A stretch of DNA of 64,000 bases from NCBI GenBank assembly GCA_015039315.1, contig WIDE01000012.1, forward strand, positions 129,731 to 193,730, read 5' to 3'. Position 1 is the first letter of the stretch; each line of letters opens with the position of its first letter. This document shows, one piece after another, positions 32,339 through 46,892 of this stretch. Below the pieces are notes generated by a model. That model saw only the letters and a list, made by a program, of their open reading frames with translations. It was not told where the DNA came from and searched no databases. This DNA is from Clavulina sp. PMI_390 (lineage: Eukaryota > Basidiomycota > Agaricomycetes > Cantharellales > Hydnaceae). A program made the translations under genes and the position numbers.

Positions 32339-34496
32339 ATGCCTTTGCAATCCCTCCCTGCGGAATTGTTTGTGGAAATACTGAGAGCTCTGGCACTCTT
32401 TGAGCGTGAATCAATTTTGATCGCCTCCAAGACTCCGTCACAGCATGGCGATCCGGTCAGCTCGCGAACCCTCCTAGATGCATTTCTTCCATACATGTTG
32501 GTCTCCCGTATATGGAGAAGTGAGATTGAAAATACGATCTACAGCAGTGTTCGCCTTAGTGGGCCCGCGAAAGCAGTCTTGTTTTCGCGCACAATTGTCA
32601 CGTCCCCTCGAGGTTCGTCAGACACCGCGCAGATAAGAATTATGACACAGCATCATCAATTTGCTGCTTCACAGGTCTGGGCGACATCATACGGCATGTT
32701 CATATCAGGCTCCAGGACATGGACACACTGTGGCCATCTCGTGACTCGGCTATGGCCATAACACCATGCATTCCAATGATGGGGACGGGTGGGTCAGAAC
32801 GCCCCTATTCGCATCAACTTTGATAACGATCCCAGATTATAGGGGATGATGGTCGCCTTCTACGTGGTTTCTCCCATTTGATCAGAGCTGCGCTTCTCGC
32901 TATGCCAAATCTCACCTCGTACACCCTCCATCTAGGCAAATACAACATCCCTACGTTCTATCAACACTTCTACACTTGTGAAAACAAGTATGCTCCTCCA
33001 TTTCTTCCCGTTGATGCACCATTTAGACTCCAGAAGTTTTCGTGCAAGGGTCTTGCTGTGAATGCACTGCTTGTAGGTTTTCTTCGCAGCCAGCCTGCGA
33101 TTACGGAGCTACATCTTCCAGATGCTGCTACCAATTTCATCCTACGAACCAACTTGCTTCCGAGATTAGAAACCGCTGCTGGTCCTGAGCCTCTTGTGCG
33201 ACGGCTTATGATCGGGCGTCCCATAAAGGCTCTCGAATGCACGAGTCGCTTAAACTCTCTTGAGCTACAGAGACTTATCGCCACACTGGTCAAATCTACT
33301 GCTTCAACGACAGGCCTGATTCTTCCTGGCCTTACCGATGTCACGCTCGAGGATGCGCTAGCAATGATTGCTTCCTCGCTGCCTTCAATAGCGTCCCTAG
33401 CCATGTCAGAGTACTTTCCCTACGATGGGATCCGTGTCAGAACGGAGGTGTGGAGTCCAGAAATTCCACCGATCGCTTGCTTTCTGAAGTATTTCCATAT
33501 TCATAGGGGTTGTACAAGATTTATATGAGTCGCAAGTTCCAAACAATCATTGGGTCATTCCTCCGTCTTCAGGAGCTCGCCGTGCCAGGTCAGCATATTC
33601 CACAATCCCGCTTCCCTCCACGACCGCCCCCTCGCGCTCGCGAGCTCCCTCCACCCGATGAAGATTCTTCGTCGGAAGAAGAAGAAGTGGTAGAAATCTC
33701 AGAGCAAGCTACGAGCGAGGGGGACCATTCAGAAGAGGATGAAGATCTAGACTGGGACGATGGTGATTTGTGGGGAGGACCACAACGTCCCTTTCCACCG
33801 ATGACTACTCCTGATACCGTTGACGAAGATATGATTTGGGATGAGGTCATTCCAGCTAAAAATGCTGGATATAATGGCTCGTTTGTGCAGGATTTGGTTG
33901 ACGATGTGGATACCGCGGTTTCCGATACGATAATACCCATCACCACCGCTGCATCCCCGATGTCCCACGACGAGCCAGGAACACATGGTGCGGAATTGCA
34001 GGATGCAGAAGAAGAAGAAGAAGAAGAAGAAGAAGAAGAAGAAGAAGAAGAAGAAGAAGAAGAAGAAGAAGAAGAAGGTGGTGGCGTGGATAACAATCCC
34101 GAACCCGTGCATGTCGATCCACAGCCAATTCCTGTGGAGCCAGTGCCTCCTACGCTGGCGCCGACAACATTATTTGGTGATGACCCCGCCGTTTTTTCTC
34201 GTGCCAATGATCAGCACGCTCTGAATTGGGTAAACCACTGGAGTGAGCGCGATCGACTCGAGAACGAGTATCAGGTCGAGGTGGGCCCAGCAGAATTGGA
34301 GGTCATCCGCCTGTGGGAGACGGCTTGCCCAACGTTGGAACGAGTCGCATTCAAGCAAACAAGGGATCGGTATACAGTGTGGAGCAGGTCGCCTACCAGT
34401 GGTGAATGGCGAGCGGATTGTTTGCCAGCGGACGCGAAGTCTAGTCAATGGGCCAATCTAAAATCATGCCAGTGGCCTGGCAGAGTTGAATTCTAA
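32339..34496 (+). CDS. Tandem F-box-like protein, copy D, with polyglutamate tract
   Basis: Exons 32339-32612, 32675-32788, 32843-33447 and 33507-34496 give 660 residues. The start (MPLQSLPAELFVEILRAL) is set by homology to copies B and C; an in-frame upstream Met at 32243 would add 32 residues of no family resemblance. The body has GDDGRLLRGFSHLIRAALL and LVRRLMIGRPIKALECT. Exon 4 has GLYKIYMSRKFQTIIGSF, an acidic run, TTPDTVDEDMIWDEVIPAKN, a pure GAA tract encoding 23 Glu, and the C-terminal ACPTLERVAFKQTRDRYTVW ... GEWRADCLPAD. Closest in sequence to copies B and C, so the duplications look recent. Confidence 0.87.
34008..34076 (+). repeat. (GAA)23 trinucleotide repeat, coding
   Basis: An uninterrupted GAA run in frame within copy D exon 4, read as 23 Glu. 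Copies B and C lack it at this position and have ordinary mixed acidic codons. Pure GAA/TTC tracts are prone to slippage and can form triplex DNA. Confidence 0.97.
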
Positions 34497-34638
34497 TCGG
34501 AGGCAGCGACGATGGGATCAGCCTTCGAGCTCATGTTTTTGTAGAGAGTACGAATAGTTGCTGGTGGGGTATTTACATCATCGCTTCTGAACACAAATGT
34601 AATCCGGTATCAATTAATGCCGCTATACACTCTATTGT

Positions 34639-36219
34639 TCATGGGAGGCACTGAGAGTAGTAAGCATTGCTATATGTGCAAGTGCTCCCAGTAGCGCAAG
34701 AGGTTGGGCCAGTGTAGCCAATTCCGCCGCTACAAAGATGAACGGAAAATGAGTGACTCTTTTCATGCATTGGACATTGAGTTTGCGCACCATTGGCCGT
34801 AAATCGTCTGAGTAGCACCAGCAGCAGACGATGTCGTGGTTGAGGTCGTAGTGGTCTTGACTGTGGAGGTGCTCGTGGTAGTGGTCGCCTTGGATGTCGA
34901 AGTGGACGTGGACGATTTGGAGGTTGTGGTGGTGGTGGTCGATGACTTGGAGGTAACCGTAGTCGTCGTCCCGGTGCTAGTGCCGCTCCCGATGGAGGTC
35001 GTGATCGTGCCGCTCTCGATGTAGACGCCAGAGATGAGCCAATCCTCTGTGGCGCTGCCGAAGGCAAGGACACCAACGTGGAAGTCCTCGGACTGAAATT
35101 GATAGAGAGTCAGACTTCGGGCAAAAGGGATGAACTGAGATTCGGGCTCACGTTAGTGGAAGGGCCAGTGCCAGTGATACCACTGACGACATTGGTCAAC
35201 GGATTGCTGCCAGTCGAGGCCCAGAGACCAACAACCCCAGTGCTGAAGTTGATGTCATAGCTATGAAAGGGAATCCACAAAACTTAGCCTCAATCGCATA
35301 AATTCTGCTTCTGCTCGACTTACGCAAAGTTGTACCAGGTCTAGTCAGTCGATGAGGAATAAAGGTCAGCTGGGCACATAGGCTAAACTACGAGACGATG
35401 GTGCTCACGCCAGTAACGAAGGTTGTGCTCCAAACTGCATTGCTTCCCGCAAAGAATTGCAGTGAAGTAGGAGTGGGCGATACACCGAGCTTGAGCTAAG
35501 TGGCCCCAAATAAGATCATCAATTCGATCGAGCTCAGCTTGCGCAATCGACTTACCTGGACGAAGTGTGACTCGAAGAATAGAATCTGGTGCTCAACGGT
35601 AGTCTAAGGGGCGAAAATTCAACAGATTGTTGTGCATGTAGTGAGGTGAGTTACGCACATCTGGATAGTGGGCTCCAGGGCTGAGGGAGAAGTGGTAGTA
35701 TGTCTGGCCGGTACCCAGGTTGGCAGTTGTCTGGGGAATAATTTCCGTCCGCTGCATGGCTGAAGAGATCGACAGTGGTTAGTTCACCAATCATAACAAT
35801 CTAAGTGGAGCGAACGCACTTTGGCCGTTCCAGAAGGCAGTGTTGTCGATGGTCAACTTGAGCCCATGAGTCTCTGTGGAAGCGGGATTCTATGAAGAGA
35901 TGGGTTAGGGATTGCAAACTTGCCAGTGGAATTACACTAGGTTACCTTGTATGAAGGATCAAGATTTAGGTACTCGGAGGTGGCCCCACTTCCGTGGATG
36001 TACCACTGGTACTCTCCCACTTCATTTGACCAGCCTAGAAATTTGAATCACGTCAATATTTCGCATCACTCAACAAAAGGCCTAGAGGCTGCACTGACTC
36101 CACTTGTCAAAGTCGGAGCTCGTATTGTAATATGAGAACGATCCGCTCCAGAGGGTAGAGGCGCGAACGGACAAGGCAAGGGCAGCGAGCCTGACAAAGT
36201 TACGTTTAACTGACAACAT
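34639..36219 (-). CDS. Secreted GH131 beta-glucanase with CBM1
   Basis: About ten small exons. A signal peptide (MLSVKRNFVRLAALALSVRAS) is followed by TLWSGSFSYYNTSSDFDKW, then NEVGEYQWYIHGSGATSEYLN, THGLKLTIDNTAFWNGQ, MQRTEIIPQTTANLGTGQTYYHF and VEHQILFFESHF. This is the GH131 catalytic domain seen in fungal enzymes with broad beta-1,3/1,4/1,6-glucanase activity. A Ser/Thr/Lys linker of ~45 residues leads to a C-terminal CBM1 (TIYGQC then CGGIGYTGPTSCATGSTC and YYSQCLP), the cellulose-binding knottin. The CBM1 is split by the last intron inside its first Cys codon. It acts outside the cell on plant cell walls. An upstream in-frame Met at 36273 is possible, but the signal peptide is better from 36219. 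Confidence 0.9.
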
Positions 36220-36637
36220 GCTGGAGGAAAGGCTGATCGACCGATAGGGACCTGTGGTCTTCCCTCGAGTCACATTGGCTTAAGTATGGAGGACGATCGA
36301 AGCTATGTCGGAAATATCGAACAGGGTTGGCGGAGTGATGAGGTGGCGGCAGTTGCTTCCCCAAGAAGATTCTGATTCTGCGGTGTAACCTCGTTGCCCG
36401 CGAAATTGACCCGATGATTCGAGGGTGATGAATGCCGAGATAGCTCCTGCCAAGAAACTCTCGACACTTAATTCTCAAAGACACACAGGTGCAGACGGAA
36501 TGCGCAGCTGGGCCGGCGGTATGATTAGCACATATGTGATACAAGAATCGTGATCATAAAAGCCTTGGGTCGCACAATCAGCACGACAACCGGCCGGAGC
36601 GCTCGGGACGCTTGGAGTAGTGCACACCGTATTATCG
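36220..36637. other. Spacer upstream of the GH131 gene
   Basis: 418 bases between two minus-strand genes, with no protein-like frame. It presumably carries the GH131 promoter and the TRS23 3' end. Confidence 0.4.
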
Positions 36638-37183
36638 TTACTTCGTCGGGGGACCCAGTAGGGCAGTCATCCGAGTGTCAAAGCCCTCGCTCCTGATTGG
36701 CATCTCCGGGGTATGGAAGGGGTTTTTCATGACTGTGTCTGCATACGCTTCATATATTTTGGGCAGGAGAAGATCTGCCGTGTTATCTGCGAGCGTGGTT
36801 AAGAGCACAAACTTTGTGCCTAGAGTACCCGGCGGGATCATCAGGATCGACAAGGCAGGCAATCGAACCCAAGACGCTATTCGGGCTCACCTGTGGCCGT
36901 GAGGAATATGGACATCTTGAAGCTTTCCCCTTCGATCACCTGGGCTCCAGAGCTATTGCCGGCCGGCGATAATCTGCTCGTAATGGCATGGATACCGTGC
37001 AGTGTCCCAGCCAACACGAGGAATTCATTCTGGGTAAGAGGAGCGAGCCCATCTGCCTCCCGGAATGACGTCAAGCGGTACACAAGGCCGAGGGCAATCT
37101 GACGATAAAAACGCACCACTGAAGTTCCGCTGATAAACCAGTCCTCCTGCCTTGTTAATGACCCAGAGGCCGAGCACAGCCAT
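36638..37183 (-). CDS. TRS23: TRAPP complex subunit Trs23/TRAPPC4
   Basis: Three exons. The start MAVLGLWVINKAGGLVYQRNF is the longin-type first strand. It is followed by LTQNEFLVLAGTLHGIHAITSRLSP, SSGAQVIEGESFKMSIFLTATG, TKFVLLTTLADN and the Trs23 signature MKNPFHTPEMPIRSEGFD. Trs23 is a core subunit of the TRAPP tethering complex, the exchange factor for Ypt1/Rab1 in ER-Golgi traffic. The protein is short (~145 residues) and lacks the PDZ-like insertion of animal TRAPPC4, as in several fungi. Bet5 was considered, but the KNPF...EMPIR motif favours Trs23. Confidence 0.88.
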
Positions 37184-37311
37184 CGGGGAGGGGGGCGAAT
37201 CGAACGACTTGGGGGCTGCTGCGTGACCGCCGCGGCTCCGGTGTGACGCTTTAAATCGTGCCACTGAAGGTGTCGTCGTGCTACCTCGTCTCTCGACGCC
37301 CCCTCTCAACG
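37184..37311. promoter_or_regulatory. Bidirectional promoter, TRS23 / ERG24
   Basis: 128 bases separate the divergent start codons, so both genes must share this interval as a promoter. No specific sterol-response site can be identified by eye. Confidence 0.55.
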
Positions 37312-39031
37312 ATGCCTGTACCCACCAGCGCGTTAAATCCTCGAAGTAATGTTGATTTGTTGCCACTTTTCGCGTAAATTGCTTGCTAACTGCGTGAACA
37401 GGCAATGCTTCTGAATTTTTCGGGCCTTTGGGAGCTACCGTTCTCGTACCCGTCCTCCCTGTCGTGATTTACGGCCTTTATTTCTCCTGTAACGAGGCCT
37501 CTGGAGGGTGCCCACCGGATCCATGGACTATCCCTTTCTATATCAACCAGGCCCTGTCCAACAAGGCATGGTGGGCTAGCCTCTTTGACCTCGAAGCATT
37601 TGGTGTGTTTATCGCATGGATGGCATGGATGGTGCTACTCTGGGCAGTCCTCCCCGGAGAATGGGTCGAGGGCACTACTCTGAGAAACGGAACGAAACAA
37701 AAGTACAAGATCAATGGTGAGCTATTCATAGTCCAACGTGCATGTTGTCGTCATCTGTTGACGTCGTACGACCGTAGCGTTTTCAACCCTGCTCGCGACT
37801 CTCGGAGTCGTCACTGGATGGATCATCCGATACGGGCCCCAAGGCTTCACCTGGGCATACGAGCACTATCTTGGTCTTATTACCGCGTCTGTAATCTATT
37901 CTACCCTCCAGACGACCATTCTCTATGCGCTCTCCTTCCAAGGCGAGAAACTCCTGGCTCTTGGTGGAAACTCTGAGTGGCACATCTACAACGTCAGTCG
38001 CGCTTCTATTCATCGCTCAGCCCTTGAAATTGAACACATTCTCCATGTCTAGTTCTGGATGGGCCGTGAGCTCAACCCTATGATCGGATCCCTTGATATC
38101 AAATCCTTCTGCGAGTTGCGTCCAGGCTTGATTGGCTGGGTCGTACTTAACATCAGCATGGCTTGTGAACAAGCGACGCGCAATGGTGGACGTGTCACCG
38201 ACTCTATGATCTTGGTCGTACTGTTCCAAGGGTGGTATGTCTTCGAGTCCCTGTACCTCGAGGTGAGCTTGCACAATCCTTTCTGCAAGATGTATCTCGT
38301 TGTTGACACCTGGGCTACTATCGATGCCAGACCGCCATCTTCACCCAAATGGACATCACCACTGATGGCTTCGGGTTTATGCTCAACTTTGGAGACCTTG
38401 CTTGGGTACCATTCGTCTACACGCTTCAAGCGCGTTACCTGGCGTTCCGCCCAGTTGAACTCGGCAGGGTCCTCACATTCGTCATCTTCTCTGCGAATGC
38501 TCTTGGCTATTGGATCTTCCGCTCTGCCAACAACGAGAAGGACGATTTCAGGAAGGGGTTGAACCCCAAAGGTGTGTTGAAATCCCGAAGGTGACCGCGT
38601 TCTTGTCCTAAACGTTTTGTTATCAGGTCTTCTGGCTTTGGACACTGAGCGTGGAACGAAGCTCTTGATCTCTGGCTGGTGGGGCTGGCTACAACACCCC
38701 AATTACTTGTATGCTTCCTCTACTACGTATTTATCCGAATTTCACTGACTTGCGTGTCCTGACTCTAGCGGTGATCTTATCATGACCGCATCGTGGTGCG
38801 CTGCTACTGGTATTGACGGGCCGGTCACCTACTTCCACATCGTATACTTCACGATTTTGCTCATCCACCGTCAGCTAAGAGATGACGAAGCCTGCAGGAA
38901 AAAGTAAGCATTCCGCTATGTTCCATCTTGCTTTATCATATCTGACCATGTCTACCTTCGTTAGGTATGGCAAGGATTGGGATGTTTATACGCACCTCGT
39001 GCCATATAAGATCATCCCTTATATCTACTAG
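37312..39031 (+). CDS. ERG24: Delta(14)-sterol reductase (ERG24 family)
   Basis: Several exons; the first is short (MPVPTSALNPR). Multiple membrane helices follow, starting GPLGATVLVPVLPVVIYGLYF. Family motifs are [75 protein letters not shown] and the C-terminal HRQLRDDEACRKKYGKDWDVY...IIPYIY. These define the ERG4/ERG24 sterol reductase family. LN at the N-terminus and the overall match favour ERG24, the NADPH-dependent C-14 reductase of ergosterol synthesis in the ER. ERG4 (C-24(28) reductase) is the main alternative. Confidence 0.9.
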
Positions 39032-39353
39032 TAGCCTCTCCCCTAAGCGAATGCTGTTCCTTCCTTTGGACTCTTTCAGCGTCACCCCTCCCCACACATT
39101 TGGACTAGGATTCCCTTCGGTCACAGTTTTCTTGAGCATACGAGGTTGATTAGCCATGTTAGTGAGGCGTATTTAAGTAGTATACTCGTATAATTATATC
39201 ACCGTGTGTGTAATGGACATTATTTAACTTGAAAATCTTCCTGTGCAAGCCGTTTAAGATTTGGCAACGCTCTGTTAGTGGGTGCTTACGCCTGTCCACT
39301 GTTATTTGCCCCCAGCCACTTCCCAGTCAAGGCGCCGACTCCGCAAGCTTACC

Positions 39354-43337
<3,984 letters not shown>

Positions 43338-43578
43338 TACCACTGATGCTTTACTTCTTCGCCATCTCACTGTATCTTACACTGTCCATGTACTGAGCTA
43401 TCGCTATCCTAACCTCTTGTGCGCTTACGCCCCATAAATAACTGGGGTCATTCCACTCACCCACGATAGCCATGTGACCTATCAAGCCGCTATTTCGGAA
43501 CCGAGTGCTTCCACTCTACTCAGCCAACCATCGTGACTTTCTCATTCTTTTGTTCTCCGGCTCAACAAACCCACTAAC

Positions 43579-45629
43579 ATGAAGGACATCTCTCCTTCCT
43601 CTGAGCAAAAGACACAGCAAGGGGCTGACCTATGGGAAGATGGCATTGGCAACAATCTCCAGGTGCTTGCAGATAAACAAGAATATGAGCGATTATGGGA
43701 CTATATTCTTAAGTGAGCCACTTCATCGGATGCCATCAAATTGAGAGTATCTTGAACCCTGGATATCCGGTTGGCTACTCTTTTTAACGAAGGATGTACT
43801 TCCCATGGTACCATGGCTTTGTTGTCTCGCATTGCAGGAATGAGGAAGGCGACCCAATTGTCAAGGCACATGCCGTTTGGTTAGAGTCCACTGTCGTCCT
43901 CATACTCACATGGGATCCATATTACTGGGGGGCCATTGGATCAAAGTCCACTCCTTCTGGGCTCCCGTCGTACCTCGATGGTTCAGAGAGCAGGGTGCGG
44001 GTTTACGCGGTTGGGACTGTCATTGCCTTTACGAGCCCATCGCGGCAGGATTCGCCCAACAACTGGGCTCATACAATATTTGAGCCAGAAGGGAAACAGC
44101 ACCTCATGGAAGCCTTTTCTGAGGCATGGATGCGTGCTCTAAGCTGTATGTGGCCACTTCGATCTGATGATCCGGAAAATGGCGTGCCAGCGGTGGATGA
44201 AGGTCTCGAATTCTTGAGGAAATCCAAGCGTCGAACGGCGGGAGACAAACATCAGGAGAAGAATAGCCAAGGGCTCTCAGCTACACTCAGCGATGATTGG
44301 AACAAGCCAGAACACGCGGGATACCGAGGGCTAGCCCCAGCCCCACTCCCAACTACAATCACTCGTTATGTGACCCGTTCTGCGCGGAGAGCAGGAAACC
44401 AATTGTTTCAAGTGAGTGATATTATCCCATAATCGCATATTTGATCTAAAGACAACACCATCACATCACTTCAGGAGACAAAAAGGCCCTTTGTAGACGT
44501 CCCCCTTGATATTGCACTGCAGATAGTCGAGTACCTAGCGACCACAGAACTGAGGACATTTGCTCTTGCAAACTCAACATGCAACCGCGTTGCCAACCGC
44601 CGTCTCTGGAGATATTTCTACCTAGCCTGGTCAGAAGATGAGGACGAATCGCTTCTCGACATGAAATTCTTGGCAATAACTCGCAATCCACCACGGACGG
44701 CTTGCATTCGTTCACTGGCAATTGTGTGTGGATGGTCTTGGAACGAGCAAAGAATAGCTTTGTTCACGAAAGCATTATCATTTATGACAAATCTCGAGGA
44801 TCTAACCCTACTCGAGCCTCCTCGGTTAGAAGCTAGTACCATAAAAGGTGGCGACTACTCCCCAATACTCCCATTCCTTATATCAGCATCTCAGCCTAGT
44901 CTAAATAAAGATGAGCATGCCCGCGATCCGCTCCATCTTAAACGATTCCATACTTCCCTCCTGCTACGGAACCTATCAGCTGATATCTTGCAATTCCTCC
45001 AAACCCAACCGCAACTCAAGAATCTCAGTGGGACGTTGGTACACCCTAACTGTCTCCTCTCCATCCCACCTGATGTCCTTCCTAAGCTGGAGATTCTAGA
45101 AACTCCAGACATCCCCACCGCAGCTGCGTGGCTCCAAAGTCGACCGGTCAAGCATTTGAAGATCCAATCAATCCATGAATGCTCGCCTTTCAGCTCGTTG
45201 AAGAAGGCTCTAGAAACGATGAGTAGCCCTCTTGAGGTGCTTCATATGGCCCTGAACACTTGCTCTTGCCACTACAAAATGGCCGGGCCATATATTCCAG
45301 ACCTACTCGAAGGACTTGCCGAAATCAACTCTCCCATCCAATCTCTCATTCTCCCCTGGTACCGTATGCAAAGAAAGACGCGAGATCAGTCGGAGGAGCT
45401 CGAGTATATCTCTAATCTGTCTCGGCTGCGGTATCTAGAGATTGGTGGCTTTCGGCCGGTGGACCGATATGGTGGAGGGAATTTGGCTAATTTAGATGAT
45501 AGGCGCCCTCATCTATGGTTAGAGGGTCTTCCAGCCAATGTCGAGAAGGTGATGATGGCGAATACGTTGTACACAAGGCAGGTGAAAAAGGGTGGCCAGA
45601 TCGGGTGGGTCAAAACAGCGCCAGCATAG
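43579..45629 (+). CDS. F-box protein with unknown N-terminal domain
   Basis: Three exons (43579-43712, 43793-44411, 44475-45629) give 635 residues. Residues ~1-250 form an uncharacterised region (KQEYERLWDYILKMYFPWYHGFVVSHC, LTWDPYYWGAIGSKSTPSG) with aromatic patches and no family I recognise. Exon 3 opens with an F-box (FVDVPLDIALQIVEYLATTELRTFALANSTCNRVANRRLWRYFYLAW). Leucine-rich repeats follow (LKRFHTSLLLRNLSADILQFL, LKNLSGTLVHPNCLL, LPKLEILETPDIPTAAAWL, RLRYLEIGGFRP). The domain boundary coincides with the exon 2/3 junction. It is not close to the A-D family. SCF substrate receptor is the likely role. Confidence 0.8.
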
Positions 45630-45836
45630 CATGCCATCTTATAGTCGCTACCTAAACACTATCTAACTGGAGGTGGTTGCATAGAGATGCATGGTCTCAG
45701 TCTGACTTTTAATGTTATTGGGTTAGCCCTGATGTCGCTACTACGCTCCAAGGGCATCACGTTATATGTACATGTTGCTTTTTCCTGTATAAATGCCGGG
45801 CACCATTCATGATATCGATGTTATGAATCGTGAATT

Positions 45837-46479
45837 TCAGACCGAAGAGATCTCAACCTATCGAATATAAACGGCGATTTAGCAAAGATTGACACATGGT
45901 TTACCGTGGAGTCAGTTACCTTGCCCTTGTCAAAGGCAAAGAAGCCAGCAATATTCTTGGCCGCTGGTTTGGGATCAGGATAAGACCTGAAAGGGCAATA
46001 ATGGAGTTTCGCAAATCCGTGAGATTCACTATGTGGGAGGAAGGCTGAGGAAGGTAGGTGAGACCTACCAAGCTACGTCATTGACATCACCAAAGTTGTG
46101 GTATTGGGATTTGCCTTTCCAAGGGCAGGTGTAGCTATAGGAGCGTATGGTTGAGGTCAAATAATCAAATAAGTTATAGCAAACCAGCCTTCAGACTTTG
46201 GGATTGGTAATGAATCAGTCAGCGAGGTATACGCACGGAGTCGGAGAATCGGAGAATCCAGACGCAACAGAGTTGCCGGGAAACTATGAACCATGCAAGG
46301 GTTATCGAGGAGAGATGTCAGTTTGAGCTGAATCGTCGCCAGTGGGGTGTGCCCCTTGGTGCGGCAATGATGGGACACATGTGAGTGCATACATAGATGT
46401 TTCCTTCGATAGACTCGGTCTTATCGGAACGAGCAAGCTCAGTCCCACTGGATTTGAGGGTCGCAACGTACGTGGTCAT
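45837..46479 (-). CDS. DUF427 domain protein
   Basis: Five short exons. The protein starts MTTYVATLKSSGTELARSDK and continues SIEGNIY|FPGNSVASGFSD, then YTCPWKGKSQYHNFGDV, AWSYPDPKPAAKNIAGFFAFDKGK and VEISSV. The CPWKG and YPDPKPAA motifs and the length (~115 residues) are diagnostic of DUF427, a small beta-rich domain of unknown biochemical function found in bacteria and fungi. All introns are 50-90 nt with good GT-AG sites. It shares its orientation with the STE3-like receptor upstream. Confidence 0.87.
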
Positions 46480-46892
46480 GGCTGGATGCAGATGATCGAG
46501 AGATGTAGGTGGTTGGCGGTTGATTGCAGGATTGCGCAAGCGTGAGTACCACACCAGTGAATGCGAAGGTCTCGCGCTCACGGGACCGCGGCTGACCGCA
46601 ATGAAGCTTCAATTCACAAAAACAATGAATGAGGAGCAAAGATATTGAATATTATCAAATCAAGCTGAAAATACAGTATGGGGGGTGTCCGAGTAGAACG
46701 ATTCTAGAGCTACAGGTGACTTTGGGAGGACCGGCAGGTGTGCCTCAAAGTTGATCAAGCAAATGAAGGATAGGGAACAAGAAACCACGAATGAGTGAAG
46801 TTTTAGGTTATTCAATGTGAAAAGCGAACGATGGAGGTGTATATAAGAAGGAGAGGGAATCGGAATAATGATCTAAATCGCATGTAAAGTCC

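Noticed and set aside
33590..34224. Open frames reading poly-Ser, poly-Phe, poly-Leu or poly-Lys across the GAA tract
   Set aside because: These are other frames of the (GAA)23 repeat. The poly-Glu frame belongs to copy D, which is supported by homology.
34836..35024. Plus-strand valine-rich open frame
   Set aside because: It is the complement of the Ser/Thr linker of the GH131-CBM1 gene.
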